From CAIWHR01 sp963843595 (lineage in GTDB: Bacteria; Pseudomonadota; Gammaproteobacteria; Burkholderiales; Casimicrobiaceae): a DNA stretch of 64,000 nt. Each line of letters opens with the position of its first letter. Position 1 is the first letter of the stretch. The position numbers and the translations under genes are program-made. The notes beneath the pieces were generated by a model that had not been told where the DNA came from, ran no database searches, and saw nothing but the letters and a program-made list of their open reading frames with translations. Shown here in pieces: positions 45,123-54,161 of the stretch. Location: positions 1 through 64,000 of the forward strand of contig CAWJLG010000011.1 in the NCBI GenBank assembly GCA_963843595.1, read 5' to 3'.

Positions 45123-46444
45123 CAGCGCCGCCCGATGGCGAAGTACTCGAGTCCGGCTGCCCGCACCAGCGCCGGCTCGTACAGGTTGCGCCCGTCGAAC
45201 ACGAGCGGGGTCTTGAGCGCGGCGCGCACGGCGTCGAAGTCCGGGCTGCGGAATTCCTTCCACTCGGTGACGACGACCAGCGCATCGGCGCCGGCGACCG
45301 CGGCCATCGGTGATGCGGCGAACGCGACATGCGCTGCGCCGGCGTAGATGCGCCTGGCCTCGTTCATCGCGACCGGATCGTAGGCGACGACCTTCGCGCC
45401 GTGCCCGGCGAGCGCTGCAATGATCTCGCGCGACGGCGCCTCGCGCATGTCGTCGGTGTTCGGCTTGAACGCGAGGCCCCACAGGGCGAACGTGCGCCCG
45501 GCGAGATCGGAGCCCAGGCGCGCGACGATCTTCTCGACGAGGCGGAGCTTCTGCGCGTCGTTGGCGGCTTCGACCGCTTCGAGAATCCGCAGCGGCCGAC
45601 CGTGCTGCGTCGCGGTGTGCTGCAGGGCCTTGACGTCCTTGGGAAAGCAGGAGCCGCCGTAGCCGGCACCCGGATAGAGGAAATGGTAGCCGATGCGCGG
45701 ATCGGAGCCGATGCCCTGCCGGACGTGCTCGATGTCCGCGCCCAGTTCATCGGCGAGATTGGCGAGCTCGTTCATGAACGAGATGCGCGTGGCAAGCATC
45801 GCGTTGGCCGCGTACTTCGTCAGCTCGGCCGAGCGCACGTCCATCACCAGCAGCCGCTCGTGGTTGCGCTGGAAGGGGGCGTACACGGCGCGCATCGCGG
45901 CGATCGCACGCTCATCGTCGGCGCCGATCACGACGCGGTCGGGTTTCATGAAGTCCTCGACCGCCGCACCTTCCTTGAGGAACTCGGGATTCGAGACCAC
46001 GGCGAACGGAATCCTCGCGCCGCGCGTCGCGAGCTCCTCCGCGATCGCCGCGCGCACGCGATCGGCAGTGCCGACCGGCACCGTCGACTTGTCGACGACG
46101 ATCTTCGCGTCGCTCATCCTCCGCCCGATGTTGCGCGCGGCGGCAAGCACGTACTGCATGTCCGCGGAACCGTCCTCGTCGGGCGGCGTTCCCACCGCGA
46201 TGAACTGCAGGGCCCCGTGGGCAACGGCGGCATCGGTGTCGGTCGTGAAGCGCAACCGCCCCGCGGCGACGTTGCGCGCGATCATCGGCTCGAGCCCGGG
46301 CTCGTGGATCGGCACGCCACCCGTCTTCAGGGTGTCGATCTTGTTCGCGTCCACGTCGAGGCACAGCACATCGTTGCCGACTTCGGCGAGACAGGTTCCG
46401 GTGACGAGGCCGACGTAGCCCGTACCGATCATCGTGATCTTCAA
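45122..46444 (-). CDS. ugd: UDP-glucose 6-dehydrogenase
   Basis: 440 residues. Rossmann motif GTGYVGLVTGTCLAE at the start, catalytic Cys in GYGGSCFPKD (about residue 263), and the middle dimer domain ELANLADELGADI. It oxidises UDP-glucose to UDP-glucuronate for surface polysaccharide or modified LPS. It overlaps rfaE1 by one base. Confidence 0.96.
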   Translation of the reverse strand: MKITMIGTGYVGLVTGTCLAEVGNDVLCLDVDANKIDTLKTGGVPIHEPGLEPMIARNVAAGRLRFTTDTDAAVAHGALQFIAVGTPPDEDGSADMQYVLAAARNIGRRMSDAKIVVDKSTVPVGTADRVRAAIAEELATRGARIPFAVVSNPEFLKEGAAVEDFMKPDRVVIGADDERAIAAMRAVYAPFQRNHERLLVMDVRSAELTKYAANAMLATRISFMNELANLADELGADIEHVRQGIGSDPRIGYHFLYPGAGYGGSCFPKDVKALQHTATQHGRPLRILEAVEAANDAQKLRLVEKIVARLGSDLAGRTFALWGLAFKPNTDDMREAPSREIIAALAGHGAKVVAYDPVAMNEARRIYAGAAHVAFAASPMAAVAGADALVVVTEWKEFRSPDFDAVRAALKTPLVFDGRNLYEPALVRAAGLEYFAIGRR

Positions 46445-46463
46445 GTGCGTTTCCCCGGGAGAT

Positions 46464-47177
46464 TCAAACGAGCGAAGCGTTGATCGCCGCGAGCGCGGCG
46501 AGCGGATCCGGTGCCTGCGTGATCGGACGGCCGATCACGAGGTAATCGGCTCCTGCCGCCACCGCTGCGGCCGGTGTGACGATGCGAGTCTGGTCATCCT
46601 TCGCGCTTCCCGCCGGGCGGATGCCGGGAGTCACCAGCTTGAAGCCGCGCCCGCAGGCCGCGCGCAGTGCAGGCGCTTCCTGCGCCGAACACACCACTCC
46701 GTCGAGTCCGGCGGACGCGGCGAGACGGGCCAGCCGCTCCGCCGCGTCGGCCGGCGTACCCTCGATCCCGACCGCCCGCAGGTCGCCTTCCGCGAGGCTC
46801 GTCAGGACCGTCACCGCAATCAGCAGCGGTCGCGGCCGGTCGAGCACTGCGGCGCTCGTCGCGACGGCGTCGCGCGCGGCGGCGAGCATCGCGGCGCCGC
46901 CGGCCGCATGGACGTTCATCATCCAGACGCCAAGCCGGGTGGCGGCCGCGCATGCCTGGGCGACGGTGTTCGGGATGTCGTGAAACTTGAGGTCGAGGAA
47001 CACCCGAAAGCCGCGCTCGACCATCCAGCGCACCGGCTCCGGTCCGGCGAGCACGAACAGCTCCTTGCCGACCTTGATCCCGCATGCCTGCGGGTCGAGG
47101 CGGTCGGCCAGCGCCAGCGCGTGCATCGGATTCGCGAAATCGAGCGCCACGAACACCTTGGGATCGGCCATCGCCAT
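46464..47177 (-). CDS. pyrF: Orotidine 5'-phosphate decarboxylase
   Basis: 237 residues from ATG 47177, which overlaps the lapB stop (TGATG); ATG 47171 would give MADPKVF. The catalytic DLKFHDIPNT carries the active Lys-Asp pair; RPAGSAKDDQ and VIGRPIT are the phosphate loops. It makes UMP from OMP. Its place between lapB and ugd is usual in this group. Confidence 0.95.
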   Translation of the reverse strand: MAMADPKVFVALDFANPMHALALADRLDPQACGIKVGKELFVLAGPEPVRWMVERGFRVFLDLKFHDIPNTVAQACAAATRLGVWMMNVHAAGGAAMLAAARDAVATSAAVLDRPRPLLIAVTVLTSLAEGDLRAVGIEGTPADAAERLARLAASAGLDGVVCSAQEAPALRAACGRGFKLVTPGIRPAGSAKDDQTRIVTPAAAVAAGADYLVIGRPITQAPDPLAALAAINASLV

Positions 47178-48355
47178 CACACGTATCCGTCGGGAGCCTC
47201 GGTGCGCCGCGGCGAATAGGTCTCCCACTTGCCGCAGCCGGGGCATCGCCAGTAGTACTGCCGGGCCCGGAAGCCGCAATGGTCGCACTTGTACATGCCG
47301 AGCCGCTTGATGTGCTGACCGACCAGCTGCTTGACGAGCTCGAGGTCGTGCCGGCGTTCGGCCGGGGCCGACAGCAGCTGGGCCTCGAGCAATCGGTCGA
47401 GACCGAGCAGCGTCGGATTGCGCGCGAGCTCGTCCTTGATCAGGTCGGCGGCCGCCGCCGGACCTTCTTCGGCGAGCGTCAGCGTGAACACCGTATTGAG
47501 GAGGTCGAGCGACGGGTATTGCGTCTGATAGGCGCGCAGCACGCGCAGACCCTGTGCAGTCTCGCCGGTCTTGCGGTAGGCGTCGGCCAGGCGCTCGGCG
47601 ACGAGCGACAGGAACGCCGGGTTCTGCGATTCGATGCGCTGCCAGGCGGCGATCGCCGCCGGAAGACTGCCCTGCTGCGCCTCGATGTCGCCGAGCAGCA
47701 TCGTGGCGCGCGCGCAGGCCTTGTACTCGCCCAGGGCCTGCTCGAGATAGCTGCGTGCAGCAGTGAAGTCGGACTTCAGCAGCGCCGCCTGCGCCAGCTC
47801 GCAGTCGTAGTGCGCGATCTCGCGGTAGTACGGCTGCTTGGCGATCGCCTCCATGCGCCGCGTCACGGTGATCGCCTTTGGCCAGTCCTTCTCCTGCTCG
47901 TAGATGGACAGCAGGAAGCCGAGCGACGGATGCTCGAACGGCGAGCCCTCGAGCCTGCTGAACAACTCTTCGGCACGGTCGAGCAGGCCCGCGCGATGGA
48001 AGTCCTGAGCGAGCTCGAACACGGCGGCCTGCCGCTTGTCCGCCGGCAGGTCGGGCCGGTCGAGAAGGTTCTGGTGCATGCGGATCGCGCGCTCGACTTC
48101 ACCCTGGCGGCGGAACAGGCTGCCGAGCGCGAAATGCAGGTCGATGGTCTGCGGGTCGACCTTCACCACCTCGATGAACGATTCGATCGCCTTGTCCGGC
48201 TGCTCGTTGAGGAGGAAATTGAGGCCGCGAAAGTACGACAGCGGAAGCGCGCGCGATTCGCGCAGCAGGTGCTTGATATCGATCCGGGCCGCGATCCAGC
48301 CCAGCGCGAAAAACACCGCCGGGATCGGCAGCAGCCACCACAGGTCGAAATCCAT
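47177..48355 (-). CDS. lapB: LPS assembly protein LapB
   Basis: 392 residues. One N-terminal membrane helix (WWLLPIPAVFFALGW), about nine TPR repeats, and a C-terminal rubredoxin-like zinc domain with Cys pairs in KCDHCG and RCPGCGK. It connects LPS synthesis to LpxC breakdown at the inner membrane. It is paired with lapA, as usual. Confidence 0.95.
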   Translation of the reverse strand: MDFDLWWLLPIPAVFFALGWIAARIDIKHLLRESRALPLSYFRGLNFLLNEQPDKAIESFIEVVKVDPQTIDLHFALGSLFRRQGEVERAIRMHQNLLDRPDLPADKRQAAVFELAQDFHRAGLLDRAEELFSRLEGSPFEHPSLGFLLSIYEQEKDWPKAITVTRRMEAIAKQPYYREIAHYDCELAQAALLKSDFTAARSYLEQALGEYKACARATMLLGDIEAQQGSLPAAIAAWQRIESQNPAFLSLVAERLADAYRKTGETAQGLRVLRAYQTQYPSLDLLNTVFTLTLAEEGPAAAADLIKDELARNPTLLGLDRLLEAQLLSAPAERRHDLELVKQLVGQHIKRLGMYKCDHCGFRARQYYWRCPGCGKWETYSPRRTEAPDGYV

Positions 48356-48400
48356 GAGTGCGCGGAGAGCGGTTACGTCGTGTTGCCAGCCGGCGGTTGC

Positions 48401-48739
48401 TCAGACGCCGTTGACGCTGTGCCCGCTGCGCTCGAAGCCCGGGCCGGAACCGGGCACGGTGCCGGGCTGCGACCAGTCGGGTGCGGCGGCCGCCGGCTTG
48501 CGCTGCTCGCGGCGCATCCGGCTGATCTGGCGCTTGAGCCGCGCCGAGCGCATGGCCCCGGCCAGGAGGCCTGCGGCCACCCCGACCGCGAAGGCGATCA
48601 GCACGATGAAGATGAGCGGTGCCTGCCAGCTCCACCAGTGGTAGAACTTGAGCGTCACCAACTCCGAGTTCTGCAACGACAGAAACAGCAGCGCGACGAA
48701 CAGCGTGGCGCCGACGATCCAGCGCAGGACCTGCATCAT
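48401..48739 (-). CDS. lapA: LapA-family membrane protein
   Basis: 112 residues with two hydrophobic helices and the pattern FLSLQNSELVTLKFY, then a basic segment RLKRQISRMRREQRK. LapA works with LapB in LPS assembly. The Pro/Gly-rich tail of about 30 residues is poorly conserved. Confidence 0.88.
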   Translation of the reverse strand: MMQVLRWIVGATLFVALLFLSLQNSELVTLKFYHWWSWQAPLIFIVLIAFAVGVAAGLLAGAMRSARLKRQISRMRREQRKPAAAAPDWSQPGTVPGSGPGFERSGHSVNGV

Positions 48740-48821
48740 GGGCTCCCGGAAACGGAACGGGCGGCGTCAACCGGTCGGGAGCAATGCTGCCCCCGCACAG
48801 GACGACTCCGCCCGCTCCGGG

Positions 48822-49133
48822 TCATGCCTGTTTGTCGAGATCGACCCGCTCGCTTATGAAGTCGACCCGCTCGCGCAATTCCTTGCCGGCCTTGAAATGC
48901 GGCACGTGCTTCTCCGGCACCTGCACCTTCTCGCCGGACTTGGGATTGCGTCCGGTCCGCGGCGGCCGGTAGTTCAGGCCGAAGCTGCCGAACCCGCGAA
49001 TCTCGATGCGTTCCCCTTTCGCCAGGCTTTCGGCCATGGCGTCGAGGATCATCTTGACAGCGAGTTCGGCGTCTTTCGCGACCAGCTGCGGGAACTGCGC
49101 CGCCAGCCGGTCGATCAGCTCCGATTTGGTCAT
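48822..49133 (-). CDS. ihfB: Integration host factor beta subunit
   Basis: 103 residues from the ATG at 49133 (the GTG three bases earlier is possible). It matches the HU/IHF fold: KSELIDRLAAQ, RIEIRGFGSFGLNYRPPRTGRNPKSGE with the DNA-bending Pro, and VPHFKAGKELRERV. It pairs with IHF alpha (not in this window) to bend DNA, and is needed at sigma-54 promoters. It follows rpsA at 12 bases, a standard order. Confidence 0.96.
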   Translation of the reverse strand: MTKSELIDRLAAQFPQLVAKDAELAVKMILDAMAESLAKGERIEIRGFGSFGLNYRPPRTGRNPKSGEKVQVPEKHVPHFKAGKELRERVDFISERVDLDKQA

Positions 49134-49145
49134 CACGCGGCCCGC

Positions 49146-50867
49146 TTACTCGTTGGTCTTGTTGTCCATCTTCGCGCGGAGCAGCGCACCGAGATTCGTG
49201 GTCCCGGTATTGACGCCCGCAGTGTCCGCCTTCACCGTCTGGATCGCCTCCGTCTCCTCGGCGTGGTCCTTTGCCTTGATCGAAAGATTGATCGAGCGGT
49301 TCTTGCGGTCGATGTTGATGATCATCGCGGTGACCGGGTCGCCCTCCTTGAGGTGGGTCCGGATGTCCTCGACGCGGTCGCGCGCCACCTCGGAAGCCCG
49401 CAGGTAGCCCTCGACGTCACCGTCGAGCGCGATGACCGCACCCTTGCCGTCGAGCGATTTCACCGTTCCCTTGACGACGTTGCCCTTGTCGTGCACGGCG
49501 ACGTAGTTGCTGAACGGATCGCCGTCGAGCTGCTTGATGCCGAGCGAGATCCGCTCGCGCTCGACGTCGATCGCGAGCACCACCGCCTCGACTTCCTGGC
49601 CCTTCTTGTAGTCGCGGACCGCGGCCTCGCCGGGCAGCGTCCACGACAGGTCGGACAGGTGGACGAGGCCGTCGATGCCGCCCGGCAGGCCGACGAACAC
49701 GCCGAAGTCGGTGATCGACTTGATCATGCCCTTCACGCGATCGCCCTTCTTCTGATTGGCCGCGAAGTCGTCCCACGGGTTCGACATGCACTGCTTCATG
49801 CCGAGCGAGATCCGACGCCGGTCCTCGTCGATCTCGAGGATCATCACCTCGACCTCGTCGCCGAGCTGGACGACCTTGGTCGGGTGGATGTTCTTGTTGG
49901 TCCAGTCCATTTCGGACACGTGGACGAGACCCTCGATCCCCGACTCGATCTCGACGAACGCACCGTAGTCGGTGATGTTGGTGACCTTGCCGAACAGCCG
50001 CGTGCCTTGCGGATAGCGGCGGCCGAGGCCGACCCACGGGTCCTCGCCCAGCTGCTTCATGCCGAGCGAGACGCGGTTCTTCTCCTGGTCGAACTTGAGG
50101 ATCTTGGCGGTGACCTCGTCGCCCACCGCCAGCACTTCCGACGGGTGCTTGACGCGGCGCCACGCGAGGTCGGTGATGTGCAGCAGGCCGTCGATGCCGC
50201 CCAGATCCACGAACGCGCCGTAGTCGGTGATGTTCTTGACGATACCCTTGACCGTCGCGCCTTCCTGCAGCGTCGACAGGAGCTTTTCGCGTTCCTCGCC
50301 GAGGCTCGCCTCGAGCACGGCGCGCCGCGAGACGACGACGTTGTTGCGCTTGCGGTCGAGCTTGATGACCTTGAACTCCAGCCCCTTGCCTTCGTACGGG
50401 GAGGTGTCCTTGACCGGGCGGATGTCGACCAGCGAACCGGGCAGGAACGCACGAATGCCGTTGACCATGACGGTGAGGCCACCCTTGACCTTGCCGGTGA
50501 CGAGGCCCGACACGACATTGCCCTGCTCCATCGCTGCTTCGAGGTCGTGCCACGCCTTGAGGCGCTTGGCCTTGTCCCGCGACAGGCGGGTTTCGCCGTA
50601 GCCGTCCTCGAGGCTCTCGATGGCGACGGTCACGAAATCCCCGGCCTTGACCTCGATCTGGCCCTGGTCGTTCTTGAATTCTTCGATCGGAATGAAGCTT
50701 TCGGACTTCAATCCCGCGTTGACGACGACGACATTGAAGTCGACGCGGACGACTTCAGCGGTGATGAGTTCACCCTGACGCATCTCCTGCCGCGAGAGGG
50801 ATTCCTCGAACAGCGCGGCGAAGTTTTCGGTCGGGGTGGCGGTAACGGCGGAAGTGGCGGTAGCCAT
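49146..50867 (-). CDS. rpsA: 30S ribosomal protein S1
   Basis: 573 residues with six S1 domains, the usual length. Recurring pieces such as VKNITDYGAFVDLGG, VTNITDYGAFVEIE and GLVHVSEMDW are seen. S1 unfolds mRNA leaders for translation start. The start MATATSAVTA with a purine-rich site upstream is chosen. It often controls its own synthesis through its leader. Confidence 0.97.
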   Translation of the reverse strand: MATATSAVTATPTENFAALFEESLSRQEMRQGELITAEVVRVDFNVVVVNAGLKSESFIPIEEFKNDQGQIEVKAGDFVTVAIESLEDGYGETRLSRDKAKRLKAWHDLEAAMEQGNVVSGLVTGKVKGGLTVMVNGIRAFLPGSLVDIRPVKDTSPYEGKGLEFKVIKLDRKRNNVVVSRRAVLEASLGEEREKLLSTLQEGATVKGIVKNITDYGAFVDLGGIDGLLHITDLAWRRVKHPSEVLAVGDEVTAKILKFDQEKNRVSLGMKQLGEDPWVGLGRRYPQGTRLFGKVTNITDYGAFVEIESGIEGLVHVSEMDWTNKNIHPTKVVQLGDEVEVMILEIDEDRRRISLGMKQCMSNPWDDFAANQKKGDRVKGMIKSITDFGVFVGLPGGIDGLVHLSDLSWTLPGEAAVRDYKKGQEVEAVVLAIDVERERISLGIKQLDGDPFSNYVAVHDKGNVVKGTVKSLDGKGAVIALDGDVEGYLRASEVARDRVEDIRTHLKEGDPVTAMIINIDRKNRSINLSIKAKDHAEETEAIQTVKADTAGVNTGTTNLGALLRAKMDNKTNE

Positions 50868-51039
50868 GGGGGTTGGTTCCTTCTCTATCGTGTAACCGCC
50901 GGCCGCGAGAACCCTTTTTCTCGCTCGGCGGGTTGGTTGTCGATTCCGCCCGGGATGCGCCGGCTACAGCGTCCGCGGACGGCCCTTTGCACTGACCGGC
51001 GCAACCCAGGATCGCGTTTCGCGATCCGCGGCAGTGCCG
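50868..51039 (-). other. rpsA leader between cmk and rpsA
   Basis: 172 bases. An 8-bp stem GGATCGCG / CGCGATCC (51009-51016, 51020-51027) lies just after the cmk stop, and GAGAACCCTTTTTCTC (near 50909-50924) can form a short hairpin before rpsA. They may be part of the S1 leader structure; no T-run shows a terminator. Confidence 0.4.
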
Positions 51040-51729
51040 TTACGCCTGACCTCTACTCGTCGCCATCTTCGCCCGGTAACGTTCCAGCACGAAGGCGATG
51101 GCGTCGTCGATCGTCATGTTCGTCGTATCGAGGACCGCGGCGTCGTGCGCCGGCATGAGCGGTGCTGCCGCCCGGCCGGCGTCGCGCGCGTCGCGTTCCC
51201 GGATATCGCGCAAAAGACCGTCCAGTGTAATGGACATTCCTTTTTCGATCAACTGCTTATGCCTGCGCCGCGCCCGCTCCTCGGCGCTGGCCGTCACGTA
51301 GACCTTGACCGAGGCATCGGGGAACACCACGGTCCCCATGTCGCGCCCGTCAGCAACGAGGCCGGGCGGACGCCGGAATGCGCGCTGCCGCTCGTAGAGG
51401 GCCGTGCGCACCGCCGGGTGGACGGCGACCTGCGACGCGCCGGCGCTGACGGTCTCGCCGCGAATGGCTTCGGTGACGTCCCGGCCGTCCAGCCGGATTC
51501 GCCCGCCGTCGAATCGGGCATCGAGTGCGGCGGCGGCCGCGGCAAGCGGCGCCTCGGCCGCGAACGGAATGCCGGCTTCGATTGCCTTCAGCGCGACCAG
51601 CCGGTACAGCGCGCCGCTGTCCAGCAGATGGAAGCCGAGCGCCCGGGCGACCCCGGCGGCGACGGTGCCTTTGCCCGACGCCGCCGGGCCGTCGACCGCG
51701 ATCACCGGCACGTCGGGCTCGGCCGCCAC
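51040..51729 (-). CDS. cmk: Cytidylate kinase
   Basis: 229 residues from a GTG at 51729. The P-loop DGPAASGKGT is at residues 13-22, and the NMP-binding and lid parts have GRDMGTVVFPDA and RARRRHKQL. It phosphorylates CMP and dCMP. The start is set by a perfect AAGGAGGTT on the minus strand that overlaps the end of aroA, six bases from the GTG. Confidence 0.95.
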   Translation of the reverse strand: MAAEPDVPVIAVDGPAASGKGTVAAGVARALGFHLLDSGALYRLVALKAIEAGIPFAAEAPLAAAAAALDARFDGGRIRLDGRDVTEAIRGETVSAGASQVAVHPAVRTALYERQRAFRRPPGLVADGRDMGTVVFPDASVKVYVTASAEERARRRHKQLIEKGMSITLDGLLRDIRERDARDAGRAAAPLMPAHDAAVLDTTNMTIDDAIAFVLERYRAKMATSRGQA

Positions 51730-51731
51730 CG

Positions 51732-53078
51732 TCAACCTCCTTGCGCGCGGTCGTGCGCGACGCCGCGGAACGCAGCGAAGTACTCGGGATACGTCTTGCG
51801 CACGCAATCCGGGTCGTTGATGCGCACCGGAATTCCACCCAGCGCGGCCAGCGAGAAGCACATCGCCATTCGATGATCGTCGTAGGTGTCGATGGTGGCC
51901 GGGGTCAGACGACCGGGCGGGACGACCGTCAGGTGGTCGGTGCCGGCCTCGACCGTTGCCCCGAGCTTGCGCAACTCGGTTGCCATCGCCGCGATGCGGT
52001 CGGTTTCCTTCACCCGCCAGCTCGCGATCCCGGTCAGCGTGGTCGGGCCGCGCGCGAACAGCGCGACGACGGCCAGCGTCATCGCCGCGTCGGGGATCGC
52101 CACGCAATCGAGGGTCAGCCCGGCAAGCGACTCTCCCGCCGAGGCCTCGATCCAGTCGTCTCCGGAGCGGACGCGGGCCCCCATCTTCGCGAGCGCATCG
52201 GCGAACGCCACATCGCCCTGGATCGAATGCCGGCCAACGCCGGTCACGCGTACGGGCCCCCCGCCGATTGCGCCGGCGGCGAGAAAGTACGATGCCGACG
52301 ACGCGTCACCCTCGACGTGGATGGACCCGGGGCTGACGTAGCGCGCGGCGGCGGGCACGCGGAAGGCGCGCCAGCCGTCCTGCTCGACCGCGACGCCGAA
52401 GCGGCGCATCAGATTGGTCGTGATCGCCACGTAGGGCTTCGAGATCAGGTCTCCGACCACGTCGACGGTCACCGGCCGCGTGGTGCGCTTCGTCACCAGA
52501 GGCAACGCCATCAGCAGCGCCGACAGGAACTGGCTCGACACGTCGCCGCGTACGGCGACCCGGTCGGGGGTCCCGGACGTCCCGACGCGGCCCGGCCCGA
52601 TTGCGAGCGGTGGAAAGCCCGTCGCGCCCAGGTAGCGAACCTCCGCGCCGAGCGCGATCAGCGCATCGACGAGATCCCCGATCGGCCGCTCGTGCATGCG
52701 CGGGACGCCGGCGAGCTCGTAGCGTCCACCCGCAAACGCCAGCACGGCGGTCAACGGCCGGAACGCCGTCCCCGCATTGCCGAGAAACAGCTTCGCCGCC
52801 TTGCCGGGAATTTCGCCGTCGGCACCGGAGACCACGAAATCGCGGCTCGCCGCGACGCGCCGCACGGCGACGCCGAGAACGGCGAGTGCATCGAGCATGC
52901 GTTCGACGTCGTCGGCGTCGAGGAGCCCGCGCACCGTCGTCTCGCCCGCCGCGAGCGCAGCGAGCAGCAGCGTGCGATTGGAGATGCTCTTCGAGCCCGG
53001 CAGCGCCACGGTGCCGGTCGCCCGCGCGACGGGGGCGAGATCGAGAAAGGCTTTGGCCGAGAGGGCAGCGCCGGTCAT
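51732..53078 (-). CDS. aroA: 3-phosphoshikimate 1-carboxyvinyltransferase (EPSP synthase)
   Basis: 448 residues. Typical motifs: LPGSKSISNRTL (residues 26-37), LFLGNAGTAFRPL (normally ...TAMRPL), RMHERPIGDLVDAL, and KETDRIAAMATELRKLG. It makes EPSP from shikimate 3-phosphate and PEP in the shikimate pathway. It starts 11 bases after tyrA ends. Confidence 0.96.
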   Translation of the reverse strand: MTGAALSAKAFLDLAPVARATGTVALPGSKSISNRTLLLAALAAGETTVRGLLDADDVERMLDALAVLGVAVRRVAASRDFVVSGADGEIPGKAAKLFLGNAGTAFRPLTAVLAFAGGRYELAGVPRMHERPIGDLVDALIALGAEVRYLGATGFPPLAIGPGRVGTSGTPDRVAVRGDVSSQFLSALLMALPLVTKRTTRPVTVDVVGDLISKPYVAITTNLMRRFGVAVEQDGWRAFRVPAAARYVSPGSIHVEGDASSASYFLAAGAIGGGPVRVTGVGRHSIQGDVAFADALAKMGARVRSGDDWIEASAGESLAGLTLDCVAIPDAAMTLAVVALFARGPTTLTGIASWRVKETDRIAAMATELRKLGATVEAGTDHLTVVPPGRLTPATIDTYDDHRMAMCFSLAALGGIPVRINDPDCVRKTYPEYFAAFRGVAHDRAQGG

Positions 53079-53089
53079 CGCATGCGGCC

Positions 53090-54022
53090 TCAGGGCTCGC
53101 GCGGCCCGTCGGCCGGCACCGGCGCCGTGCCGGGTGCATGCCGGGCACCCCACGCCCGGCGCGCGGAGCTGGCGCGGGCGAACACCGCCTCGAGCGCCGC
53201 GGCATCGCCCGCGGCGACCATCGCCGCGACGCGGTCGAGCTGATTGCGGAAGGCGGCAATTTCGGCGAGCAGCGCCTCCCGGTTGGCGAGCGAGATGTCG
53301 CGCCACATCTCCGGGGAGCCTGCCGCGATGCGCGTGAAATCGCGAAATCCACTCGCGGCGTAACGGAAGATGTCGTCGGCGTCGGGGCGGGAGGCGAATG
53401 CATCGACCAGGGCGAAGGCGAGCAGGTGCGGCAGATGCGACACGGCCGCGAAGATGCGGTCATGCGCCGACGGCTCGAGGGTTCGCAGCCGCGCGCCGCA
53501 GGCTTCCCAAAGGGCCCCGATGGTCGCGACGGCGCCCGCGTCGGATTCCGGAACCGGCGTCAGGACCACGTTGCGGTCGAGAAACAGCGTGGCAAAGGCC
53601 GCTGCGGCGCCGGTGTGCTCCGTCCCTGCGATCGGATGCGCCGGCACGAATCGCGCAAAGGCGTCGCCGAGGCTCGTTCGCGCCGCGGCGATCACATCCT
53701 GTTTGGTGCTCCCGGCGTCGGTGACGATGGTCTGCGGACCGAGCTTGCCATGCAGCGCAGCGAACAGCGCGGGAAACTGGGCGACCGGTGTGGCCAGCAG
53801 CACGACATCCGCGTCGGCCACTTCCACCGTCCAGTCCTCGTCGAGCGTGCGGAACCGGTCGACGATGCCAAGGCGCTGCGCGACCTCGAGATTCGCTCGG
53901 CCGCGACCGATGCCGACGACTGTCCCGACCCGTGTCGCCTGCCGCAACGCGAGCGCGACGGAGCCGCCGATCAGGCCGACACCGACGACGACGAGTTTCG
54001 CGGGATGGGCGTTCGTCGTCAT
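53090..54022 (-). CDS. tyrA: Prephenate dehydrogenase (TyrA)
   Basis: 310 residues from the ATG at 54022. Nucleotide-binding VVVGVGLIGGSVALAL at residues 11-26, then VTDAGSTKQDV and FVPAHPIAGTEHTG, in which the His acts in catalysis. It converts prephenate to 4-hydroxyphenylpyruvate for Tyr. The 139 bases up to hisC hold no gene I can support. Confidence 0.94.
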   Translation of the reverse strand: MTTNAHPAKLVVVGVGLIGGSVALALRQATRVGTVVGIGRGRANLEVAQRLGIVDRFRTLDEDWTVEVADADVVLLATPVAQFPALFAALHGKLGPQTIVTDAGSTKQDVIAAARTSLGDAFARFVPAHPIAGTEHTGAAAAFATLFLDRNVVLTPVPESDAGAVATIGALWEACGARLRTLEPSAHDRIFAAVSHLPHLLAFALVDAFASRPDADDIFRYAASGFRDFTRIAAGSPEMWRDISLANREALLAEIAAFRNQLDRVAAMVAAGDAAALEAVFARASSARRAWGARHAPGTAPVPADGPREP

Positions 54023-54161
54023 CGCTCGGCCACGGGCAGGCCTGCGCAGGAAGCGGATGTCGGCCTGCACGTCACGGCGTGCTCGCCGTCACCGCGACGT
54101 TGGGCGTCGTTGCAGCGCCAAGGCCAAGCATCGAGTTCGGGCGTGACGCGCGCCGCTGCGG

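Noticed and set aside
43857..45347. 496-codon plus-strand frame
   Set aside because: Antisense of radA and rfaE1, which are certain.
48648..51158. 836-codon plus-strand frame over rpsA and ihfB
   Set aside because: Antisense shadow; repeated acidic patterns mirror the S1 repeats.
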